Source: Luteitalea pratensis
GTDB lineage: Bacteria; Acidobacteriota; Vicinamibacteria; Vicinamibacterales; Vicinamibacteraceae
NCBI RefSeq assembly: GCF_001618865.1
Contig: NZ_CP015136.1
Location: 6,421,001-6,485,000, forward strand
DNA: 64,000 nucleotides
Direction of reading: 5' to 3'
Part shown: positions 30,514 through 38,646 of the stretch, piece after piece
Layout of the letters: each line of letters starts with the position of its first letter
Numbering within the stretch: position 1 is the stretch's first letter
The notes under the pieces: generated by a model
Database searches by the model: none
What the model was told of the DNA's origin: nothing
What the model saw: only the letters and a program-made list of their open reading frames with translations
Translations under genes and position numbers: made by a program

Positions 30514-31016
30514 TCCAGGACCACGAGCGGGCGGCCGGCCTCGACCGACATGCCTTCCTGCACGAGCACTTCCCGCACGGTGCCGGCCCGTCCCGCCGAG
30601 AGTGCGTTCTCCATCTTCATGGCTTCGATGACCACGACCGGCTGGCGCGCCTCCACCGTGTCGCCAGGACGGACAGCGACGCGAACCACCTTGCCCGGCA
30701 TCGGCGCGATGATGCGCAGGGGCCCGTCGACAGCGCCACTGCCCGATGCGCCCCGCCGCACGCGCGTCGAGACCACCGTGGGCACGCGGATCCCCTGCAC
30801 GTGCACGGTCCGGTGGCCTGGCATCGCCTCCGTTTCGACGACGACATCGTGCATCGAGCCGTCAGGCAGGCGCAGGCTGAGGCGACCCTGCCCCAGGTCC
30901 CGCACGTCGCACGTCAGGACGGCCTCATCGAGGTGCACGTCGACGGTGTCGGGCGCCGAACCCGAAGTGATCGTGACCTGCCGGACCCGTCCGTCCTGCT
31001 CGATGTGAAGCCGCAT
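30510..31016 (-). CDS. Biotinyl-domain (carboxyl carrier) protein
   Basis: 168 residues. The N-terminal 90 residues form a small beta domain as found between the carboxylase and carrier parts of PccA-type enzymes. The C-terminal biotinyl domain runs from about 100 to 168, with the biotin-attachment motif EAMKMEN (Lys about 134) and the conserved PMPGKV before it. It carries carboxybiotin from the biotin carboxylase encoded just upstream to the carboxyltransferase. Here the PccA/MccA-type alpha subunit is split into separate carboxylase and carrier genes. The ATG at 31014-31016 follows the carboxylase stop by 14 bases, and the stop overlaps the tamB GTG. Confidence 0.93.
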   Translation of the reverse strand: MRLHIEQDGRVRQVTITSGSAPDTVDVHLDEAVLTCDVRDLGQGRLSLRLPDGSMHDVVVETEAMPGHRTVHVQGIRVPTVVSTRVRRGASGSGAVDGPLRIIAPMPGKVVRVAVRPGDTVEARQPVVVIEAMKMENALSAGRAGTVREVLVQEGMSVEAGRPLVVLE

Positions 31017-31030
31017 GGACACGCAGAATT

Positions 31031-32560
31031 CTACTTTCTGAGCGCGGCACGCCTCGCGGCTGCCGCCCAGCCCGAGCGTACCGGCGCCCCGGCCTGCGTT
31101 GCGGGGGTGTGAGCTGCCCGGCGAGCTGCCAGGAACGACGAGGACGCCGTGGCGAGCAGCGCCGTCTGGTTGTGCGCGGCCGTGGCCTGGACGAACGGCT
31201 GCCCGTCGCGACGCTCGAGTTCGGCATCGAGCATGGTGGTGTCGAGCTCGCCGCTCACGAACGACGGCTGCTCGAGCATCCACCTGAAGAACGGCAGCGT
31301 CGTCGGAATGCCGCCGACGTGATACTCGGCAAGTGCGCGCAACATCCGGTGGCGCGCCTGTTCGCGGTCGCCACCCCATGCCACGAGCTTCGAGATCATC
31401 GAGTCGTAGTAGATCGGGACTTCGAAACCCACCTCGACACCGCTGTCGTCACGGATGCCGGGACCGCCGGGCACCGTCAATGAAGTGATCCGCCCGGGAT
31501 GAGGCATGAAGCGCTGATCCGGATCCTCGGCGTAGACGCGGCACTCGATCGCGTGTCCACGCGGCGTGAGCGCCTCGTCTTGCGTCACCGTGAGGCGCTC
31601 GCCGCGGGCGATGCGGATCTGCCATTGCACCAGGTCGACGCCGGTCACCATCTCCGTCACCGGATGCTCCACCTGCAGCCGGGTGTTCATCTCCAGGAAA
31701 TAGAACGCGTCGTCGGCATCCACCAGGAACTCGATGGTGCCGGCGTTGGTGTAACCGGCGGCGCGAGCAACCGACGCGGCCGCTTCGGCCATGCGATGGC
31801 GCAGCGCCAGCGACATGCGGGGCGCGGGCGATTCCTCGATCACCTTCTGATGGCGGCGCTGCACGGAGCACTCGCGCTCCACGAACGGGAGCACGGTGCC
31901 ATGCTGGTCGGCGAGCAGCTGGATTTCGACGTGGCGCGGCCGCGCGACACGGCGCTCGAAGTACACGGCCGCGTCGCCGAATGCACCGAGCGCCTCGGAC
32001 CTGGCGCGCCGGACGGCATCGAGCAGGGTGTCGCGGCTGCGCACCTCGCGCATGCCCTTGCCGCCGCCGCCGGCGACGGCCTTCACCATCAACGGGTACC
32101 CGACGGCATCGGCGAGGCGCTGGACCTCGGCATCGCACACGTCGGGGCCGATCGGTGTCTCGGTGCCGGGCACGACCGGTGCTCCCGCGGCCATCGCGCA
32201 CGCCCGCGCGGCGGTCTTGCTGCCCATGCGGGCGATCACCTCGGGAGAGGGACCGATGAACGTGACACCGGCATCGACACACGCCTGCGCGAAGTCCTCG
32301 TTCTCGGCGAGGAAGCCGTAACCGGGATGCACGGCGTCGACGCCGGCGTGCCGGGCGATCTCGAGGATCTTGTCGATGCGGAGGTACGTGTCGGCAGGAG
32401 CATTGCCGACGAGCGGGAACGCCCTGTCCGCGTAGCGTACGTGGCGCGCCTCGCGATCGACGTCCGAGTAGATCGCGACCGTGCCGATCCCCATCTCGCG
32501 GCAGGCACGCATGATGCGCACGGCGATCTCGCCACGGTTCGCGATCAGGATGGTCTTCAT
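31031..32560 (-). CDS. Biotin carboxylase subunit of acyl-CoA carboxylase
   Basis: 509 residues. MKTILIANRGEIAVRIMRA opens the biotin-carboxylase N domain. The ATP-grasp Gly loop is KAVAGGGGKGM (160-170), the catalytic region HQKVIEE is at 237-243, and EMNTRLQVEHPVTE (290-303) is the carboxylase signature. The core is that of AccC/PccA; the C-terminal 55 residues are Ala-rich and look disordered. It carboxylates biotin on the carrier encoded downstream, using ATP and bicarbonate. With the methylmalonyl-type carboxyltransferase upstream, the complex probably makes methylmalonyl-CoA or another acyl-CoA carboxylation product. The start at 32560 is the canonical one. Confidence 0.95.
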   Translation of the reverse strand: MKTILIANRGEIAVRIMRACREMGIGTVAIYSDVDREARHVRYADRAFPLVGNAPADTYLRIDKILEIARHAGVDAVHPGYGFLAENEDFAQACVDAGVTFIGPSPEVIARMGSKTAARACAMAAGAPVVPGTETPIGPDVCDAEVQRLADAVGYPLMVKAVAGGGGKGMREVRSRDTLLDAVRRARSEALGAFGDAAVYFERRVARPRHVEIQLLADQHGTVLPFVERECSVQRRHQKVIEESPAPRMSLALRHRMAEAAASVARAAGYTNAGTIEFLVDADDAFYFLEMNTRLQVEHPVTEMVTGVDLVQWQIRIARGERLTVTQDEALTPRGHAIECRVYAEDPDQRFMPHPGRITSLTVPGGPGIRDDSGVEVGFEVPIYYDSMISKLVAWGGDREQARHRMLRALAEYHVGGIPTTLPFFRWMLEQPSFVSGELDTTMLDAELERRDGQPFVQATAAHNQTALLATASSSFLAARRAAHTPATQAGAPVRSGWAAAARRAALRK

Positions 32561-32603
32561 CGGGCGGCCTTCGACATTCCGGCATTCCGGCATCGCGGCA
32601 TTC

Positions 32604-32631
32604 GCTGTGAGCCTGATGTCCGGCTCACAGC
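32604..32631. other. Stem-loop spanning the carboxyltransferase stop codon
   Basis: GCTGTGAGCC (604-613) and GGCTCACAGC (622-631) form a perfect 10-bp stem with an 8-base loop. The stop codon of the carboxyltransferase (32625-32627) lies in the right arm. It is preceded on the other side by octamer repeats (cattccgg, twice, at about 32574-32590). It could attenuate transcription between the carboxyltransferase and carboxylase genes or protect the mRNA end. Confidence 0.55.
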
Positions 32632-34175
32632 GGTATGTTGCCGTGCTTCTTGGCCGGCATCGTCTCGCGCTTGGTCTGCAGGCGATCCAGGGCGTGGCAG
32701 ATGCGCTGCCTCGTGAGGCGCGGCGCAATGACCTCGTCGAGGAATCCACGCGTCGCTGCCACGTAGGGGTTCGCGAACGCGTCCCTGAACTCCTGCGCCT
32801 TGGCGCCCCGCGCCGCTACCGGATCGGGCGCGGCCTCGATCTCGCGTTTGTAGAGGATGTTGACCGCACCCTCGGGCCCCATGACCGCGAGTTCTGCCGT
32901 CGGCCAGGCGAGGTTGACGTCGGTGCGCAGGTGCTTGCTCGACATCACGCAGTACGCGCCGCCATAGGCCTTGCGCGTGATCACCGTGATCTTCGGCACG
33001 GTCGCCTCGGCATACGCGTACAGCAGTTTGGCGCCATGGCGGATGATGCCACCGAACTCCTGGACGGTGCCGGGCAGGAAGCCGGGAACGTCCTCGAAAG
33101 TCACCAGGGGCAGATTGAAGGCATCGCAGAAGCGCACGAAGCGCGCGGCCTTGACCGAAGCATCGATGTCGAGCGTGCCTGCCAGGTGGGCTGGCTGGTT
33201 CGCGACGACTCCGACGGGGCGTCCGCCCATCCGCGCGAAGCCGACGATGATGTTCCTGGCGTAGTGCTGCTGGACCTCGAGAAACACGCCCTCGTCGACG
33301 ACCGCCACGATCACGTCGTGCATGTCGTACGGCTGGTTGGGGGACTCGGGCACGATCGCGTCGAGTTCGGGCACCTCCCGGTCGGCCGGGTCGGCCGAGG
33401 CGACGAACGGCGGATCGTCGATGTTGTTCGACGGCAGGTACGAGAGCAGTTCGCGGACGAGCGCAAGCGCGGCCTCGTCGTCGTGCACGGCGAAATGCGC
33501 CACTCCACTGCGCGCGTTGTGCGTCATCGCGCCGCCGAGGTCCTCCTTGCTGACGTCTTCGTGCGTGACGGTGCGAATCACGTCTGGTCCGGTCACGAAC
33601 ATGTAGCTCGTGTGCTCGGCCATGATCGTGAAGTCGGTGATCGCCGGCGAGTACACCGCACCGCCGGCGCACGGCCCGAGGATCGCCGACACCTGCGGCA
33701 CGACCCCGGAGGCGAGCGTGTTGCGCAGGAAGATGTCGGCGTAGCCGGCAAGTGACGCGACCCCTTCCTGGATCCGCGCCCCGCCGGAGTCGTTCAGGCC
33801 GACGATGGGGGCGCCGACCTTCAGCGCCTGGTCCATCACCTTGCAGATCTTCGCGGCGTTGGTTTCCGAGAGCGACCCGCCGAAGACCGTGAAGTCCTGC
33901 GCAAACGCGTACACGACGCGGCCGTCGATCCGGCCGCTGCCACAGACGACGCCGTCGCCGGGAATCTGCTGTGCCTCCATGCCGAAGTCCCGGCACCGGT
34001 GGACGACGAGCTTGTCCACTTCCTCGAAGGTGCCCGGATCGAACAGCCGCTCGACGCGCTCGCGCGCGGTCAGCTTGCCGGACTGGTGCTGGCGGGCAAT
34101 GCGATCGGCGCCGCCGCCGATCGCTGCGCGCTGCTCGAGCGCGGCCAGGCGCGCCGACGGGCTCTCATGCGACAT
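32625..34175 (-). CDS. Acyl-CoA (propionyl-CoA type) carboxyltransferase beta subunit
   Basis: 516 residues, the typical PccB length. It transfers carboxyl from carboxybiotin to an acyl-CoA. Conserved pieces are [18 protein letters not shown] at the N-terminus, [16 protein letters not shown], the first oxyanion region [23 protein letters not shown], and in the C domain [22 protein letters not shown] and [15 protein letters not shown]. The sequence is of the propionyl-/methylmalonyl-CoA class rather than AccD. Substrate choice is not provable by eye. It starts three bases after the aldolase stop and sits ahead of the carboxylase and carrier genes, forming a complete three-part carboxylase. Confidence 0.93.
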   Translation of the reverse strand: MSHESPSARLAALEQRAAIGGGADRIARQHQSGKLTARERVERLFDPGTFEEVDKLVVHRCRDFGMEAQQIPGDGVVCGSGRIDGRVVYAFAQDFTVFGGSLSETNAAKICKVMDQALKVGAPIVGLNDSGGARIQEGVASLAGYADIFLRNTLASGVVPQVSAILGPCAGGAVYSPAITDFTIMAEHTSYMFVTGPDVIRTVTHEDVSKEDLGGAMTHNARSGVAHFAVHDDEAALALVRELLSYLPSNNIDDPPFVASADPADREVPELDAIVPESPNQPYDMHDVIVAVVDEGVFLEVQQHYARNIIVGFARMGGRPVGVVANQPAHLAGTLDIDASVKAARFVRFCDAFNLPLVTFEDVPGFLPGTVQEFGGIIRHGAKLLYAYAEATVPKITVITRKAYGGAYCVMSSKHLRTDVNLAWPTAELAVMGPEGAVNILYKREIEAAPDPVAARGAKAQEFRDAFANPYVAATRGFLDEVIAPRLTRQRICHALDRLQTKRETMPAKKHGNIPL

Positions 34176-34178
34176 GGG

Positions 34179-34826
34179 CTATTTCTGCTGCGCTTTCTCC
34201 CAGTCCTTCAGGAACCGCTCGAGGCCGATGTCGGTGAGCGGATGCTTGAAGAGTGCCTCGATGACCGACGGCGGGCACGTGCAGATGTCGGCCCCCAGTT
34301 TGGCGGCCTCGACGATGTGCAGCGGGCCACGCGTGCTCGCCACGAGTACCTGCGTCGTGTACTCGTAGTTGTCGTAGATCTCGACGATGTCCTCGATCAG
34401 GTCCATCCCGACGTGTGCGATGTCGTCGAGGCGGCCGACAAACGGGCTCACGAAGTACGCACCGACCTTGGCCGCAATCAGCGCCTGCGCCGCCGAGAAC
34501 ACGAGCGTGACGTTGACCCGCGTGCCCTCTTCGGTGAGCGTCTTGCACGCCCGCACGCCGGCCTGCGTGAACGGCACCTTGACGACGATGTGCTCGGAGA
34601 TCTTGCGCAGTTCGCGGCCCTCGCGCAGCATCCCGTCGTACTCGGTGGACACGACCTCCCCGCTGACGGGGCCATGGACGATGTCGCAGATCTCCTTGAG
34701 GATGTCGCGGGGGTCCCGCGTCTCCTTCGCCATCAGCGAGGGGTTGGTGGTGACGCCGTCGATGATGCCAAGCGCGTGCAGCCGCTTGATGTCGGCGATG
34801 TTGCCTGTGTCGACGAAGAACTTCAT
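34179..34826 (-). CDS. Transaldolase-like fructose-6-phosphate aldolase (TalC/FSA)
   Basis: 215 residues, the short single-domain form. It begins [13 protein letters not shown], with GVTTNPSL (24-31) as the family signature and VVKVPFT with the Schiff-base Lys at 83. Proteins of this type are either transaldolases of the pentose phosphate pathway or fructose-6-phosphate aldolases; the two cannot be told apart reliably from sequence alone. The ATG at 34824-34826 follows GGAGGCAAGG. The stop is three bases before the carboxyltransferase start, so the genes are almost certainly cotranscribed, although the metabolic link is not obvious. Confidence 0.93.
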   Translation of the reverse strand: MKFFVDTGNIADIKRLHALGIIDGVTTNPSLMAKETRDPRDILKEICDIVHGPVSGEVVSTEYDGMLREGRELRKISEHIVVKVPFTQAGVRACKTLTEEGTRVNVTLVFSAAQALIAAKVGAYFVSPFVGRLDDIAHVGMDLIEDIVEIYDNYEYTTQVLVASTRGPLHIVEAAKLGADICTCPPSVIEALFKHPLTDIGLERFLKDWEKAQQK

Positions 34827-34845
34827 GTGACCTTGCCTCCTGATC

Positions 34846-34872
34846 GGCCGGGCTTGGAGAGCCGGCCCTACC
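34846..34872. repeat. Degenerate GTAG-type palindrome
   Basis: GGCCGGGCTTGGAGAGCCGG followed by CCCTACC resembles the GTAG-headed palindromes of this window in inverted orientation (CTAC at 34868-34871), but the stem is imperfect. It lies between the FAH gene and the aldolase ribosome site. Confidence 0.45.
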
Positions 34873-34882
34873 GTCGTTCTCG

Positions 34883-35629
34883 CTAGCGACCCGCGACGAT
34901 CGGGTTGCGCAATTCCCCGATGCCCTGCACACGCACGACGAACTCGTCGCCGGGGTGCAGCGGTCCGATGCCCGCGGGTGTGCCGGTCGACACGATGTCG
35001 CCCGGCAGCAGCGTCATGATGCGCGAGATGTACGCGATCAATGTTGCCACGGGAAAGATCAGCTCGCGGGTGCTGGACTGCTGTCGTACCTCGCCGTTGA
35101 GCCGGCCCGTGATTTCGAGGTCGTCGGCCGACAGGCCCGTGGTGATACAGGGACCGAGCGGCGCGAACGTGTCGAACCCCTTCGCCCGCGTGTAGCGCCC
35201 GTCCTTCTTCTGCAGGTCGCGAGCGGTGACGTCGTTCATGCACGTCAACCCGAGCACATGCGACAGCGCGTCGGCCTCGGACACCTTCGTGGCGCGCCGG
35301 CCGATCACCACCGCCACCTCCGACTCGTAGTCGACGCGGCCCACGCCCTCGGGCAGTTCGATCGCCTCGCCGGGGTTGACGATGGCGCTCGAGGGCTTGA
35401 GGAAGATCAGAGGCTCGGCGGGCAGCGGCTTGCCCTGCTCGGCGGCGTGATCCTTGTAGTTGAGGCCGATGCAGACGATCTTCGATGGCACCACCGGCGC
35501 GAGCACGACCGTCGGAGCGTCGACTGCCACGCCACGGCGCCAGTCGCCGAAGGGATCGCCGTCGAGGGCGTGATGCGCCCCGTCGTCTTCCACCACGTAG
35601 CCGATCGGTGTCCTGTAGATGTTTGCCAT
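34883..35629 (-). CDS. Fumarylacetoacetate hydrolase-family protein
   Basis: 248 residues. The FAH catalytic domain is clear: [44 protein letters not shown] with the metal-binding Glu residues, NDVTARDLQ, and [13 protein letters not shown] near the C-terminus. The family includes acylpyruvases, oxaloacetate decarboxylases and 2-hydroxyhepta-2,4-diene-1,7-dioate isomerases, which split or decarboxylate beta-dicarbonyl acids with a divalent metal. The short N-terminal domain favours an acylpyruvate hydrolase or oxaloacetate decarboxylase type over true FAH. It heads the minus-strand run, 56 bases before the aldolase, from which it is separated by a degenerate palindrome. Confidence 0.9.
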   Translation of the reverse strand: MANIYRTPIGYVVEDDGAHHALDGDPFGDWRRGVAVDAPTVVLAPVVPSKIVCIGLNYKDHAAEQGKPLPAEPLIFLKPSSAIVNPGEAIELPEGVGRVDYESEVAVVIGRRATKVSEADALSHVLGLTCMNDVTARDLQKKDGRYTRAKGFDTFAPLGPCITTGLSADDLEITGRLNGEVRQQSSTRELIFPVATLIAYISRIMTLLPGDIVSTGTPAGIGPLHPGDEFVVRVQGIGELRNPIVAGR

Positions 35630-35647
35630 GGTCTCCTGACGAAGGCA

Positions 35648-35703
35648 GGCTGCGGGCTGCAGGCTGCCTGCTCGCGTAGCCGGTAGCCCGAAGCCTGTAG
35701 CCT
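35648..35703. repeat. Two heptamer arrays (ggctgcN and gtagccN)
   Basis: Positions 35648-35668 carry three units of ggctgc plus a variable seventh base. Positions 35676-35703 carry four units gtagccg, gtagccc, gaagcct, gtagcct. The second array runs into the stop codon (35702-35704) of the lipoprotein gene. CAGGC and GCCTG ends make part of it palindromic. Confidence 0.85.
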
Positions 35704-37105
35704 ACCTGGCGCTCTCTCGCACCCGGTTGCTCTCCGGGCTCGCGTTGGCCGGCGTCGACTTGTCGACCGCGACGACCGCATAGATGTACATCACGCCGGC
35801 CTGCGCGCTCGTGTCCCGATAGGTCGCCTCGGTGACCGGCGTCTCGGTGATTGGCTTGAGCGCCTCGCCTTCGACGCCCCGCAGCACCAGGTACCCGAGC
35901 AGGTCAGGAGCGGTGACCGGTTCCCATATCAGCGAGACGCCGCCGCCGCTGCCCACGGCGACGAGGCCTGTCGGTGCCGGCGGCGGGTAGGTGTCGACGG
36001 CGGTGACGCAGGTGGACGGCGACAGCGGACTCTCGATCGTGACCGCGCCCCGCTTCTCCACGGTGCGCAACGCGTAGCACCGCGCGACGCCGAAGGTCAT
36101 CCGCGGGTCGTTGAACGTCGTCGTCTCGATTGGCGTGGTGTTGATGGGCCCGCCCGGTGGCGGGCTGGTCACGCCCGGCGCAGGCACTTCGTAGACGCGA
36201 TACGACTGCGGCGTGCCGTAGAGCACGAGCGGACGCGCCGGCAGCAGCGCATCCTCCTGCTTGGCCGCCATGGCCGCCTTGTAGGCGGCGTCGGTAACCG
36301 TTGGCTGGATGGGCATTTGCGCGCCCGGAGGCGTCGTCCAGGTGAGCGTGAACGACGTCGCATCGTGCGTCACGGCCGGCGCGGGCGGCGCCGGCGGCGC
36401 CGGTACGAGCGGTACGGCCAGCGGCGTCGAGGGCGGCCCGGCGGTGCCCCGCGTGGAATACGGGATGACGATGTAATGCCGCGCAACCTGCGTCTCCGGC
36501 TGCGGCCAGAGGAGGATGCGGCCCGTTCCCTCTGTCGAGGGCACCGGCGCATCGTCCACGTCGTCTCCGACGGCGGCACGGATCTTCGCGACCTTGGCGG
36601 CGTCGGGGTGCTCGAAGATGGTCGTGCGCAGCGTGTCCGTCAGCGTCTCTTCGACGCGAACGACGTCGCCCTGTGCGGGCCGCGGATCCACCGGTGCGGC
36701 TGGCGTCGGCGCGGCAGCAGGCTGCGCCTGCTCGCCGGCTTTGCCCGGCTGCACTTCCCCTTCAGGCGGGGGCGGCGGCTGTACCTCGACACGCCCGACG
36801 TGGGTCAGCAACCCCTCCATCTCACGAACGGTCAGCGCCCGGGCCAGCGGTCCCTCGGGCTTCCCGGTCGCGGCATAGACATCAACGTAGGCCAGGTCGG
36901 CCGGGGTGGAGCCGTCGCCGTTGCCTGTCGGCACGGTGAACTGCACCTGCACCGTTTCGCCGAGGCGCGACGCGGTGACATCGGAGATCGCGGCGGGGCT
37001 TGGCCGGTGGGGCGCCAACGGGGGCCCCTTCTTCCCACACGCGGTCGTGATCGGGAGCATACTGGCGAGCAAGACACTGAGCAGGAGTGGTCGGGCGCAA
37101 TGCAC
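35702..37105 (-). CDS. Fibronectin-type-III-like lipoprotein
   Basis: 467 residues from a GTG preceded by AGGGGG. The signal [17 protein letters not shown] ends in a lipobox with Cys at 23. The mature N-terminus [10 protein letters not shown] matches the short LptM/YifL-type lipoprotein motif (CGxKGPL) that contacts the LPS translocon in enterobacteria. Next come fibronectin-III-like modules ([54 protein letters not shown]) separated by Pro/Ala-rich spacers. It is probably an outer-membrane-anchored lipoprotein facing the periplasm. A role in LPS assembly is speculative and rests only on the N-terminal motif. Confidence 0.75.
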   Translation of the reverse strand: MHCARPLLLSVLLASMLPITTACGKKGPPLAPHRPSPAAISDVTASRLGETVQVQFTVPTGNGDGSTPADLAYVDVYAATGKPEGPLARALTVREMEGLLTHVGRVEVQPPPPPEGEVQPGKAGEQAQPAAAPTPAAPVDPRPAQGDVVRVEETLTDTLRTTIFEHPDAAKVAKIRAAVGDDVDDAPVPSTEGTGRILLWPQPETQVARHYIVIPYSTRGTAGPPSTPLAVPLVPAPPAPPAPAVTHDATSFTLTWTTPPGAQMPIQPTVTDAAYKAAMAAKQEDALLPARPLVLYGTPQSYRVYEVPAPGVTSPPPGGPINTTPIETTTFNDPRMTFGVARCYALRTVEKRGAVTIESPLSPSTCVTAVDTYPPPAPTGLVAVGSGGGVSLIWEPVTAPDLLGYLVLRGVEGEALKPITETPVTEATYRDTSAQAGVMYIYAVVAVDKSTPANASPESNRVRESAR

Positions 37106-37203
37106 GGGCCCCCTATCGTACTCTGCGGGCGACGAGGTGACGCCTCACGGGGACAACCGCAAGCGCGATGCCCGCTGGCGCGTGATGAACGGCGGCGCCT
37201 GTG

Positions 37204-37219
37204 TGGCAGGCTTGTTGCA
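37204..37219 (+). promoter_or_regulatory. Sigma-54 promoter before the PEGA gene
   Basis: TGGCAGGCTTGTTGCA has the invariant GG (37205-37206) and GC (37217-37218) ten bases apart and a full TTGCA -12 box. Transcription should start near 37230, giving a 22-base leader that includes GGAG (37242-37245) six bases before the ATG at 37252. Confidence 0.75.
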
Positions 37220-37251
37220 GATTCCGAGCCGTACCCCGTCCGGAGTGCACC

Positions 37252-38172
37252 ATGAAGAGCACACTCGTCACATCGATCCTGCTCGCAGGGCTCGTGTTCG
37301 TGAATACGCCCTCGGCCGTCCAGGCCCAGCACAACCGCAACCCGAGCGGCGGCGGTGGCGGCAGCTCGAGTGGCGGAACTTCCAGTGGGGGGAGTTCGAG
37401 CGGTAGCGACAGCACAGGGAGCGCGGTGCCGCGCGGTGGCGGCAGTTCGCCGTGGGGCGGTGGCAGCGTCTCATCCCGGCCGAGTGAGCCGACTTCGTCC
37501 TCATCCGGCGCCCGCGGTCCGGCACGGGTGTCCGGCAGCGGTACACGGTCGTACGGCAGCAACGGTGCCGATGGCGGCACCGGGAGCACGACCGTGCCGC
37601 CGTACTCGCGCGCCCGCAATGGCGCTCCCGTGACCGGCTATGGCGTGCCGCGCGGATCGGTGGCCACGTTGCCGCCGATTATCTCGGGCCCGATCTACTG
37701 GGGTCCGGACGACTGGTACTTCTATCCCTGGGGTTACGGAGCGCTCGCCCTTGGGTATTTCTGGGATCCGTGGATGTGGACCGGGTACTACGGCGGCGGT
37801 GGCTACCCGTGGATGGACCCGTACTGGAGCGGTGGCGGCGGAGGCGGGGGCGGCAGCTACGGCAGCTGGGACAACGCCAACGGCTCGCCTGACGCCAACA
37901 GTCAGTCGCCGGCGGAGGAGAACCCGCTGGACTCGAACGGCCCGACAGGTGGACTACGCCTGAAGGTGGAGCCGCGGGAGGCCGAGGTCTACGTCGACGG
38001 CTTCTACGCCGGTCGCGTCGATGACTTCGATGGCGCGATGCAGAAACTGAAGGTCGTCCAGGGTTCGCATCGCATCGAGTTGCGCGCGGAGGGGTACGAG
38101 ACGGCGACGTTCACGGTCAACGTCATCGCCGGCGAGACCACGAGCTACAAGACCGAGCTGAAGCGTCATTGA
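37252..38172 (+). CDS. Exported Gly/Ser/Tyr-rich protein with C-terminal PEGA domain
   Basis: 306 residues. The signal peptide (LVTSILLAGLVFVNTPSAVQAQ) leads into about 100 residues of Gly/Ser repeats (GGGGGSSSGGTSSGGSSSGS). An aromatic Gly-rich stretch follows (YWGPDDWYFYPWGYGALALGY, partly quoted, and GGGGYPW-like turns), then a PEGA beta-sandwich (LKVEPREAEVYVDGFYAGRV...GSHRIELRAEGYE). PEGA domains are found on surface or periplasmic proteins and are thought to bind cell-wall or protein partners. The low-complexity region could be adhesive or structural. The ATG at 37252 follows a sigma-54 promoter, so expression should depend on an NtrC-type activator. Confidence 0.8.
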   Translation: MKSTLVTSILLAGLVFVNTPSAVQAQHNRNPSGGGGGSSSGGTSSGGSSSGSDSTGSAVPRGGGSSPWGGGSVSSRPSEPTSSSSGARGPARVSGSGTRSYGSNGADGGTGSTTVPPYSRARNGAPVTGYGVPRGSVATLPPIISGPIYWGPDDWYFYPWGYGALALGYFWDPWMWTGYYGGGGYPWMDPYWSGGGGGGGGSYGSWDNANGSPDANSQSPAEENPLDSNGPTGGLRLKVEPREAEVYVDGFYAGRVDDFDGAMQKLKVVQGSHRIELRAEGYETATFTVNVIAGETTSYKTELKRH

Positions 38173-38185
38173 TAGGCTGTGGCGC

Positions 38186-38545
38186 ATGGCGCCACGGCTG
38201 GCCACGCACCTTCTGGGCCTCTGCAACGTCGTTGCAGGGGCCCTCGTCGCATGTGCCCCCGTGATCCTCATGCCGGGACTGAACGGACTCGACTCGCCGG
38301 GCGCACGTCTTCTCGGCGTGTCACTTGGCGTCGTGCTCGTATCCGTGGGTATCGGCGCCTGGCTCATCCCTGCCGACGGACGTCGGGTCTACCTGTGGAT
38401 CTTCGGGGTGGCCGTCAAGGTCGTGGCCTCGGCCGTCTGGGGCGCCGCCGCGCTGACGACCGGCGTGGCGATGCTGGCCGCTGGGGCAGCCCTCGATCTG
38501 GCGGTCGCGCTGGCCATTGCCGGCATGTTGAGCAACACGCGCTAG
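38186..38545 (+). CDS. Small four-helix membrane protein, unknown
   Basis: 119 residues, nearly all hydrophobic: segments LLGLCNVVAGALVACAPVIL, GVSLGVVLVSVGIGAWLI, WIFGVAVKVVASAVWGAA and ALDLAVALAIAGML make four membrane helices. I recognise no family. The gene starts 13 bases after the PEGA gene stop, so it is probably cotranscribed from the sigma-54 promoter. A GTAG-type palindrome follows its stop within a few bases. Confidence 0.65.
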   Translation: MAPRLATHLLGLCNVVAGALVACAPVILMPGLNGLDSPGARLLGVSLGVVLVSVGIGAWLIPADGRRVYLWIFGVAVKVVASAVWGAAALTTGVAMLAAGAALDLAVALAIAGMLSNTR

Positions 38546-38548
38546 CAC

Positions 38549-38572
38549 GCGTCGAGCAGGCTCGAAACCTAC
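38549..38572. repeat. GTAG-headed palindrome (inverted)
   Basis: On the minus strand it reads GTAGG followed by a TCGAGC...GCTCGA-type stem and GC. It matches the palindrome inside trmFO (51790-51813) at 21 of 24 positions. It starts four bases after the stop of the small membrane protein. Confidence 0.75.
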
Positions 38573-38646
38573 CTCCCACCTCGGCGTCGACGTCGACCAG
38601 GGTGATGTCTTCGCGCGCTGCTCGGGTCGCCTCTTCAGCGACGGCT

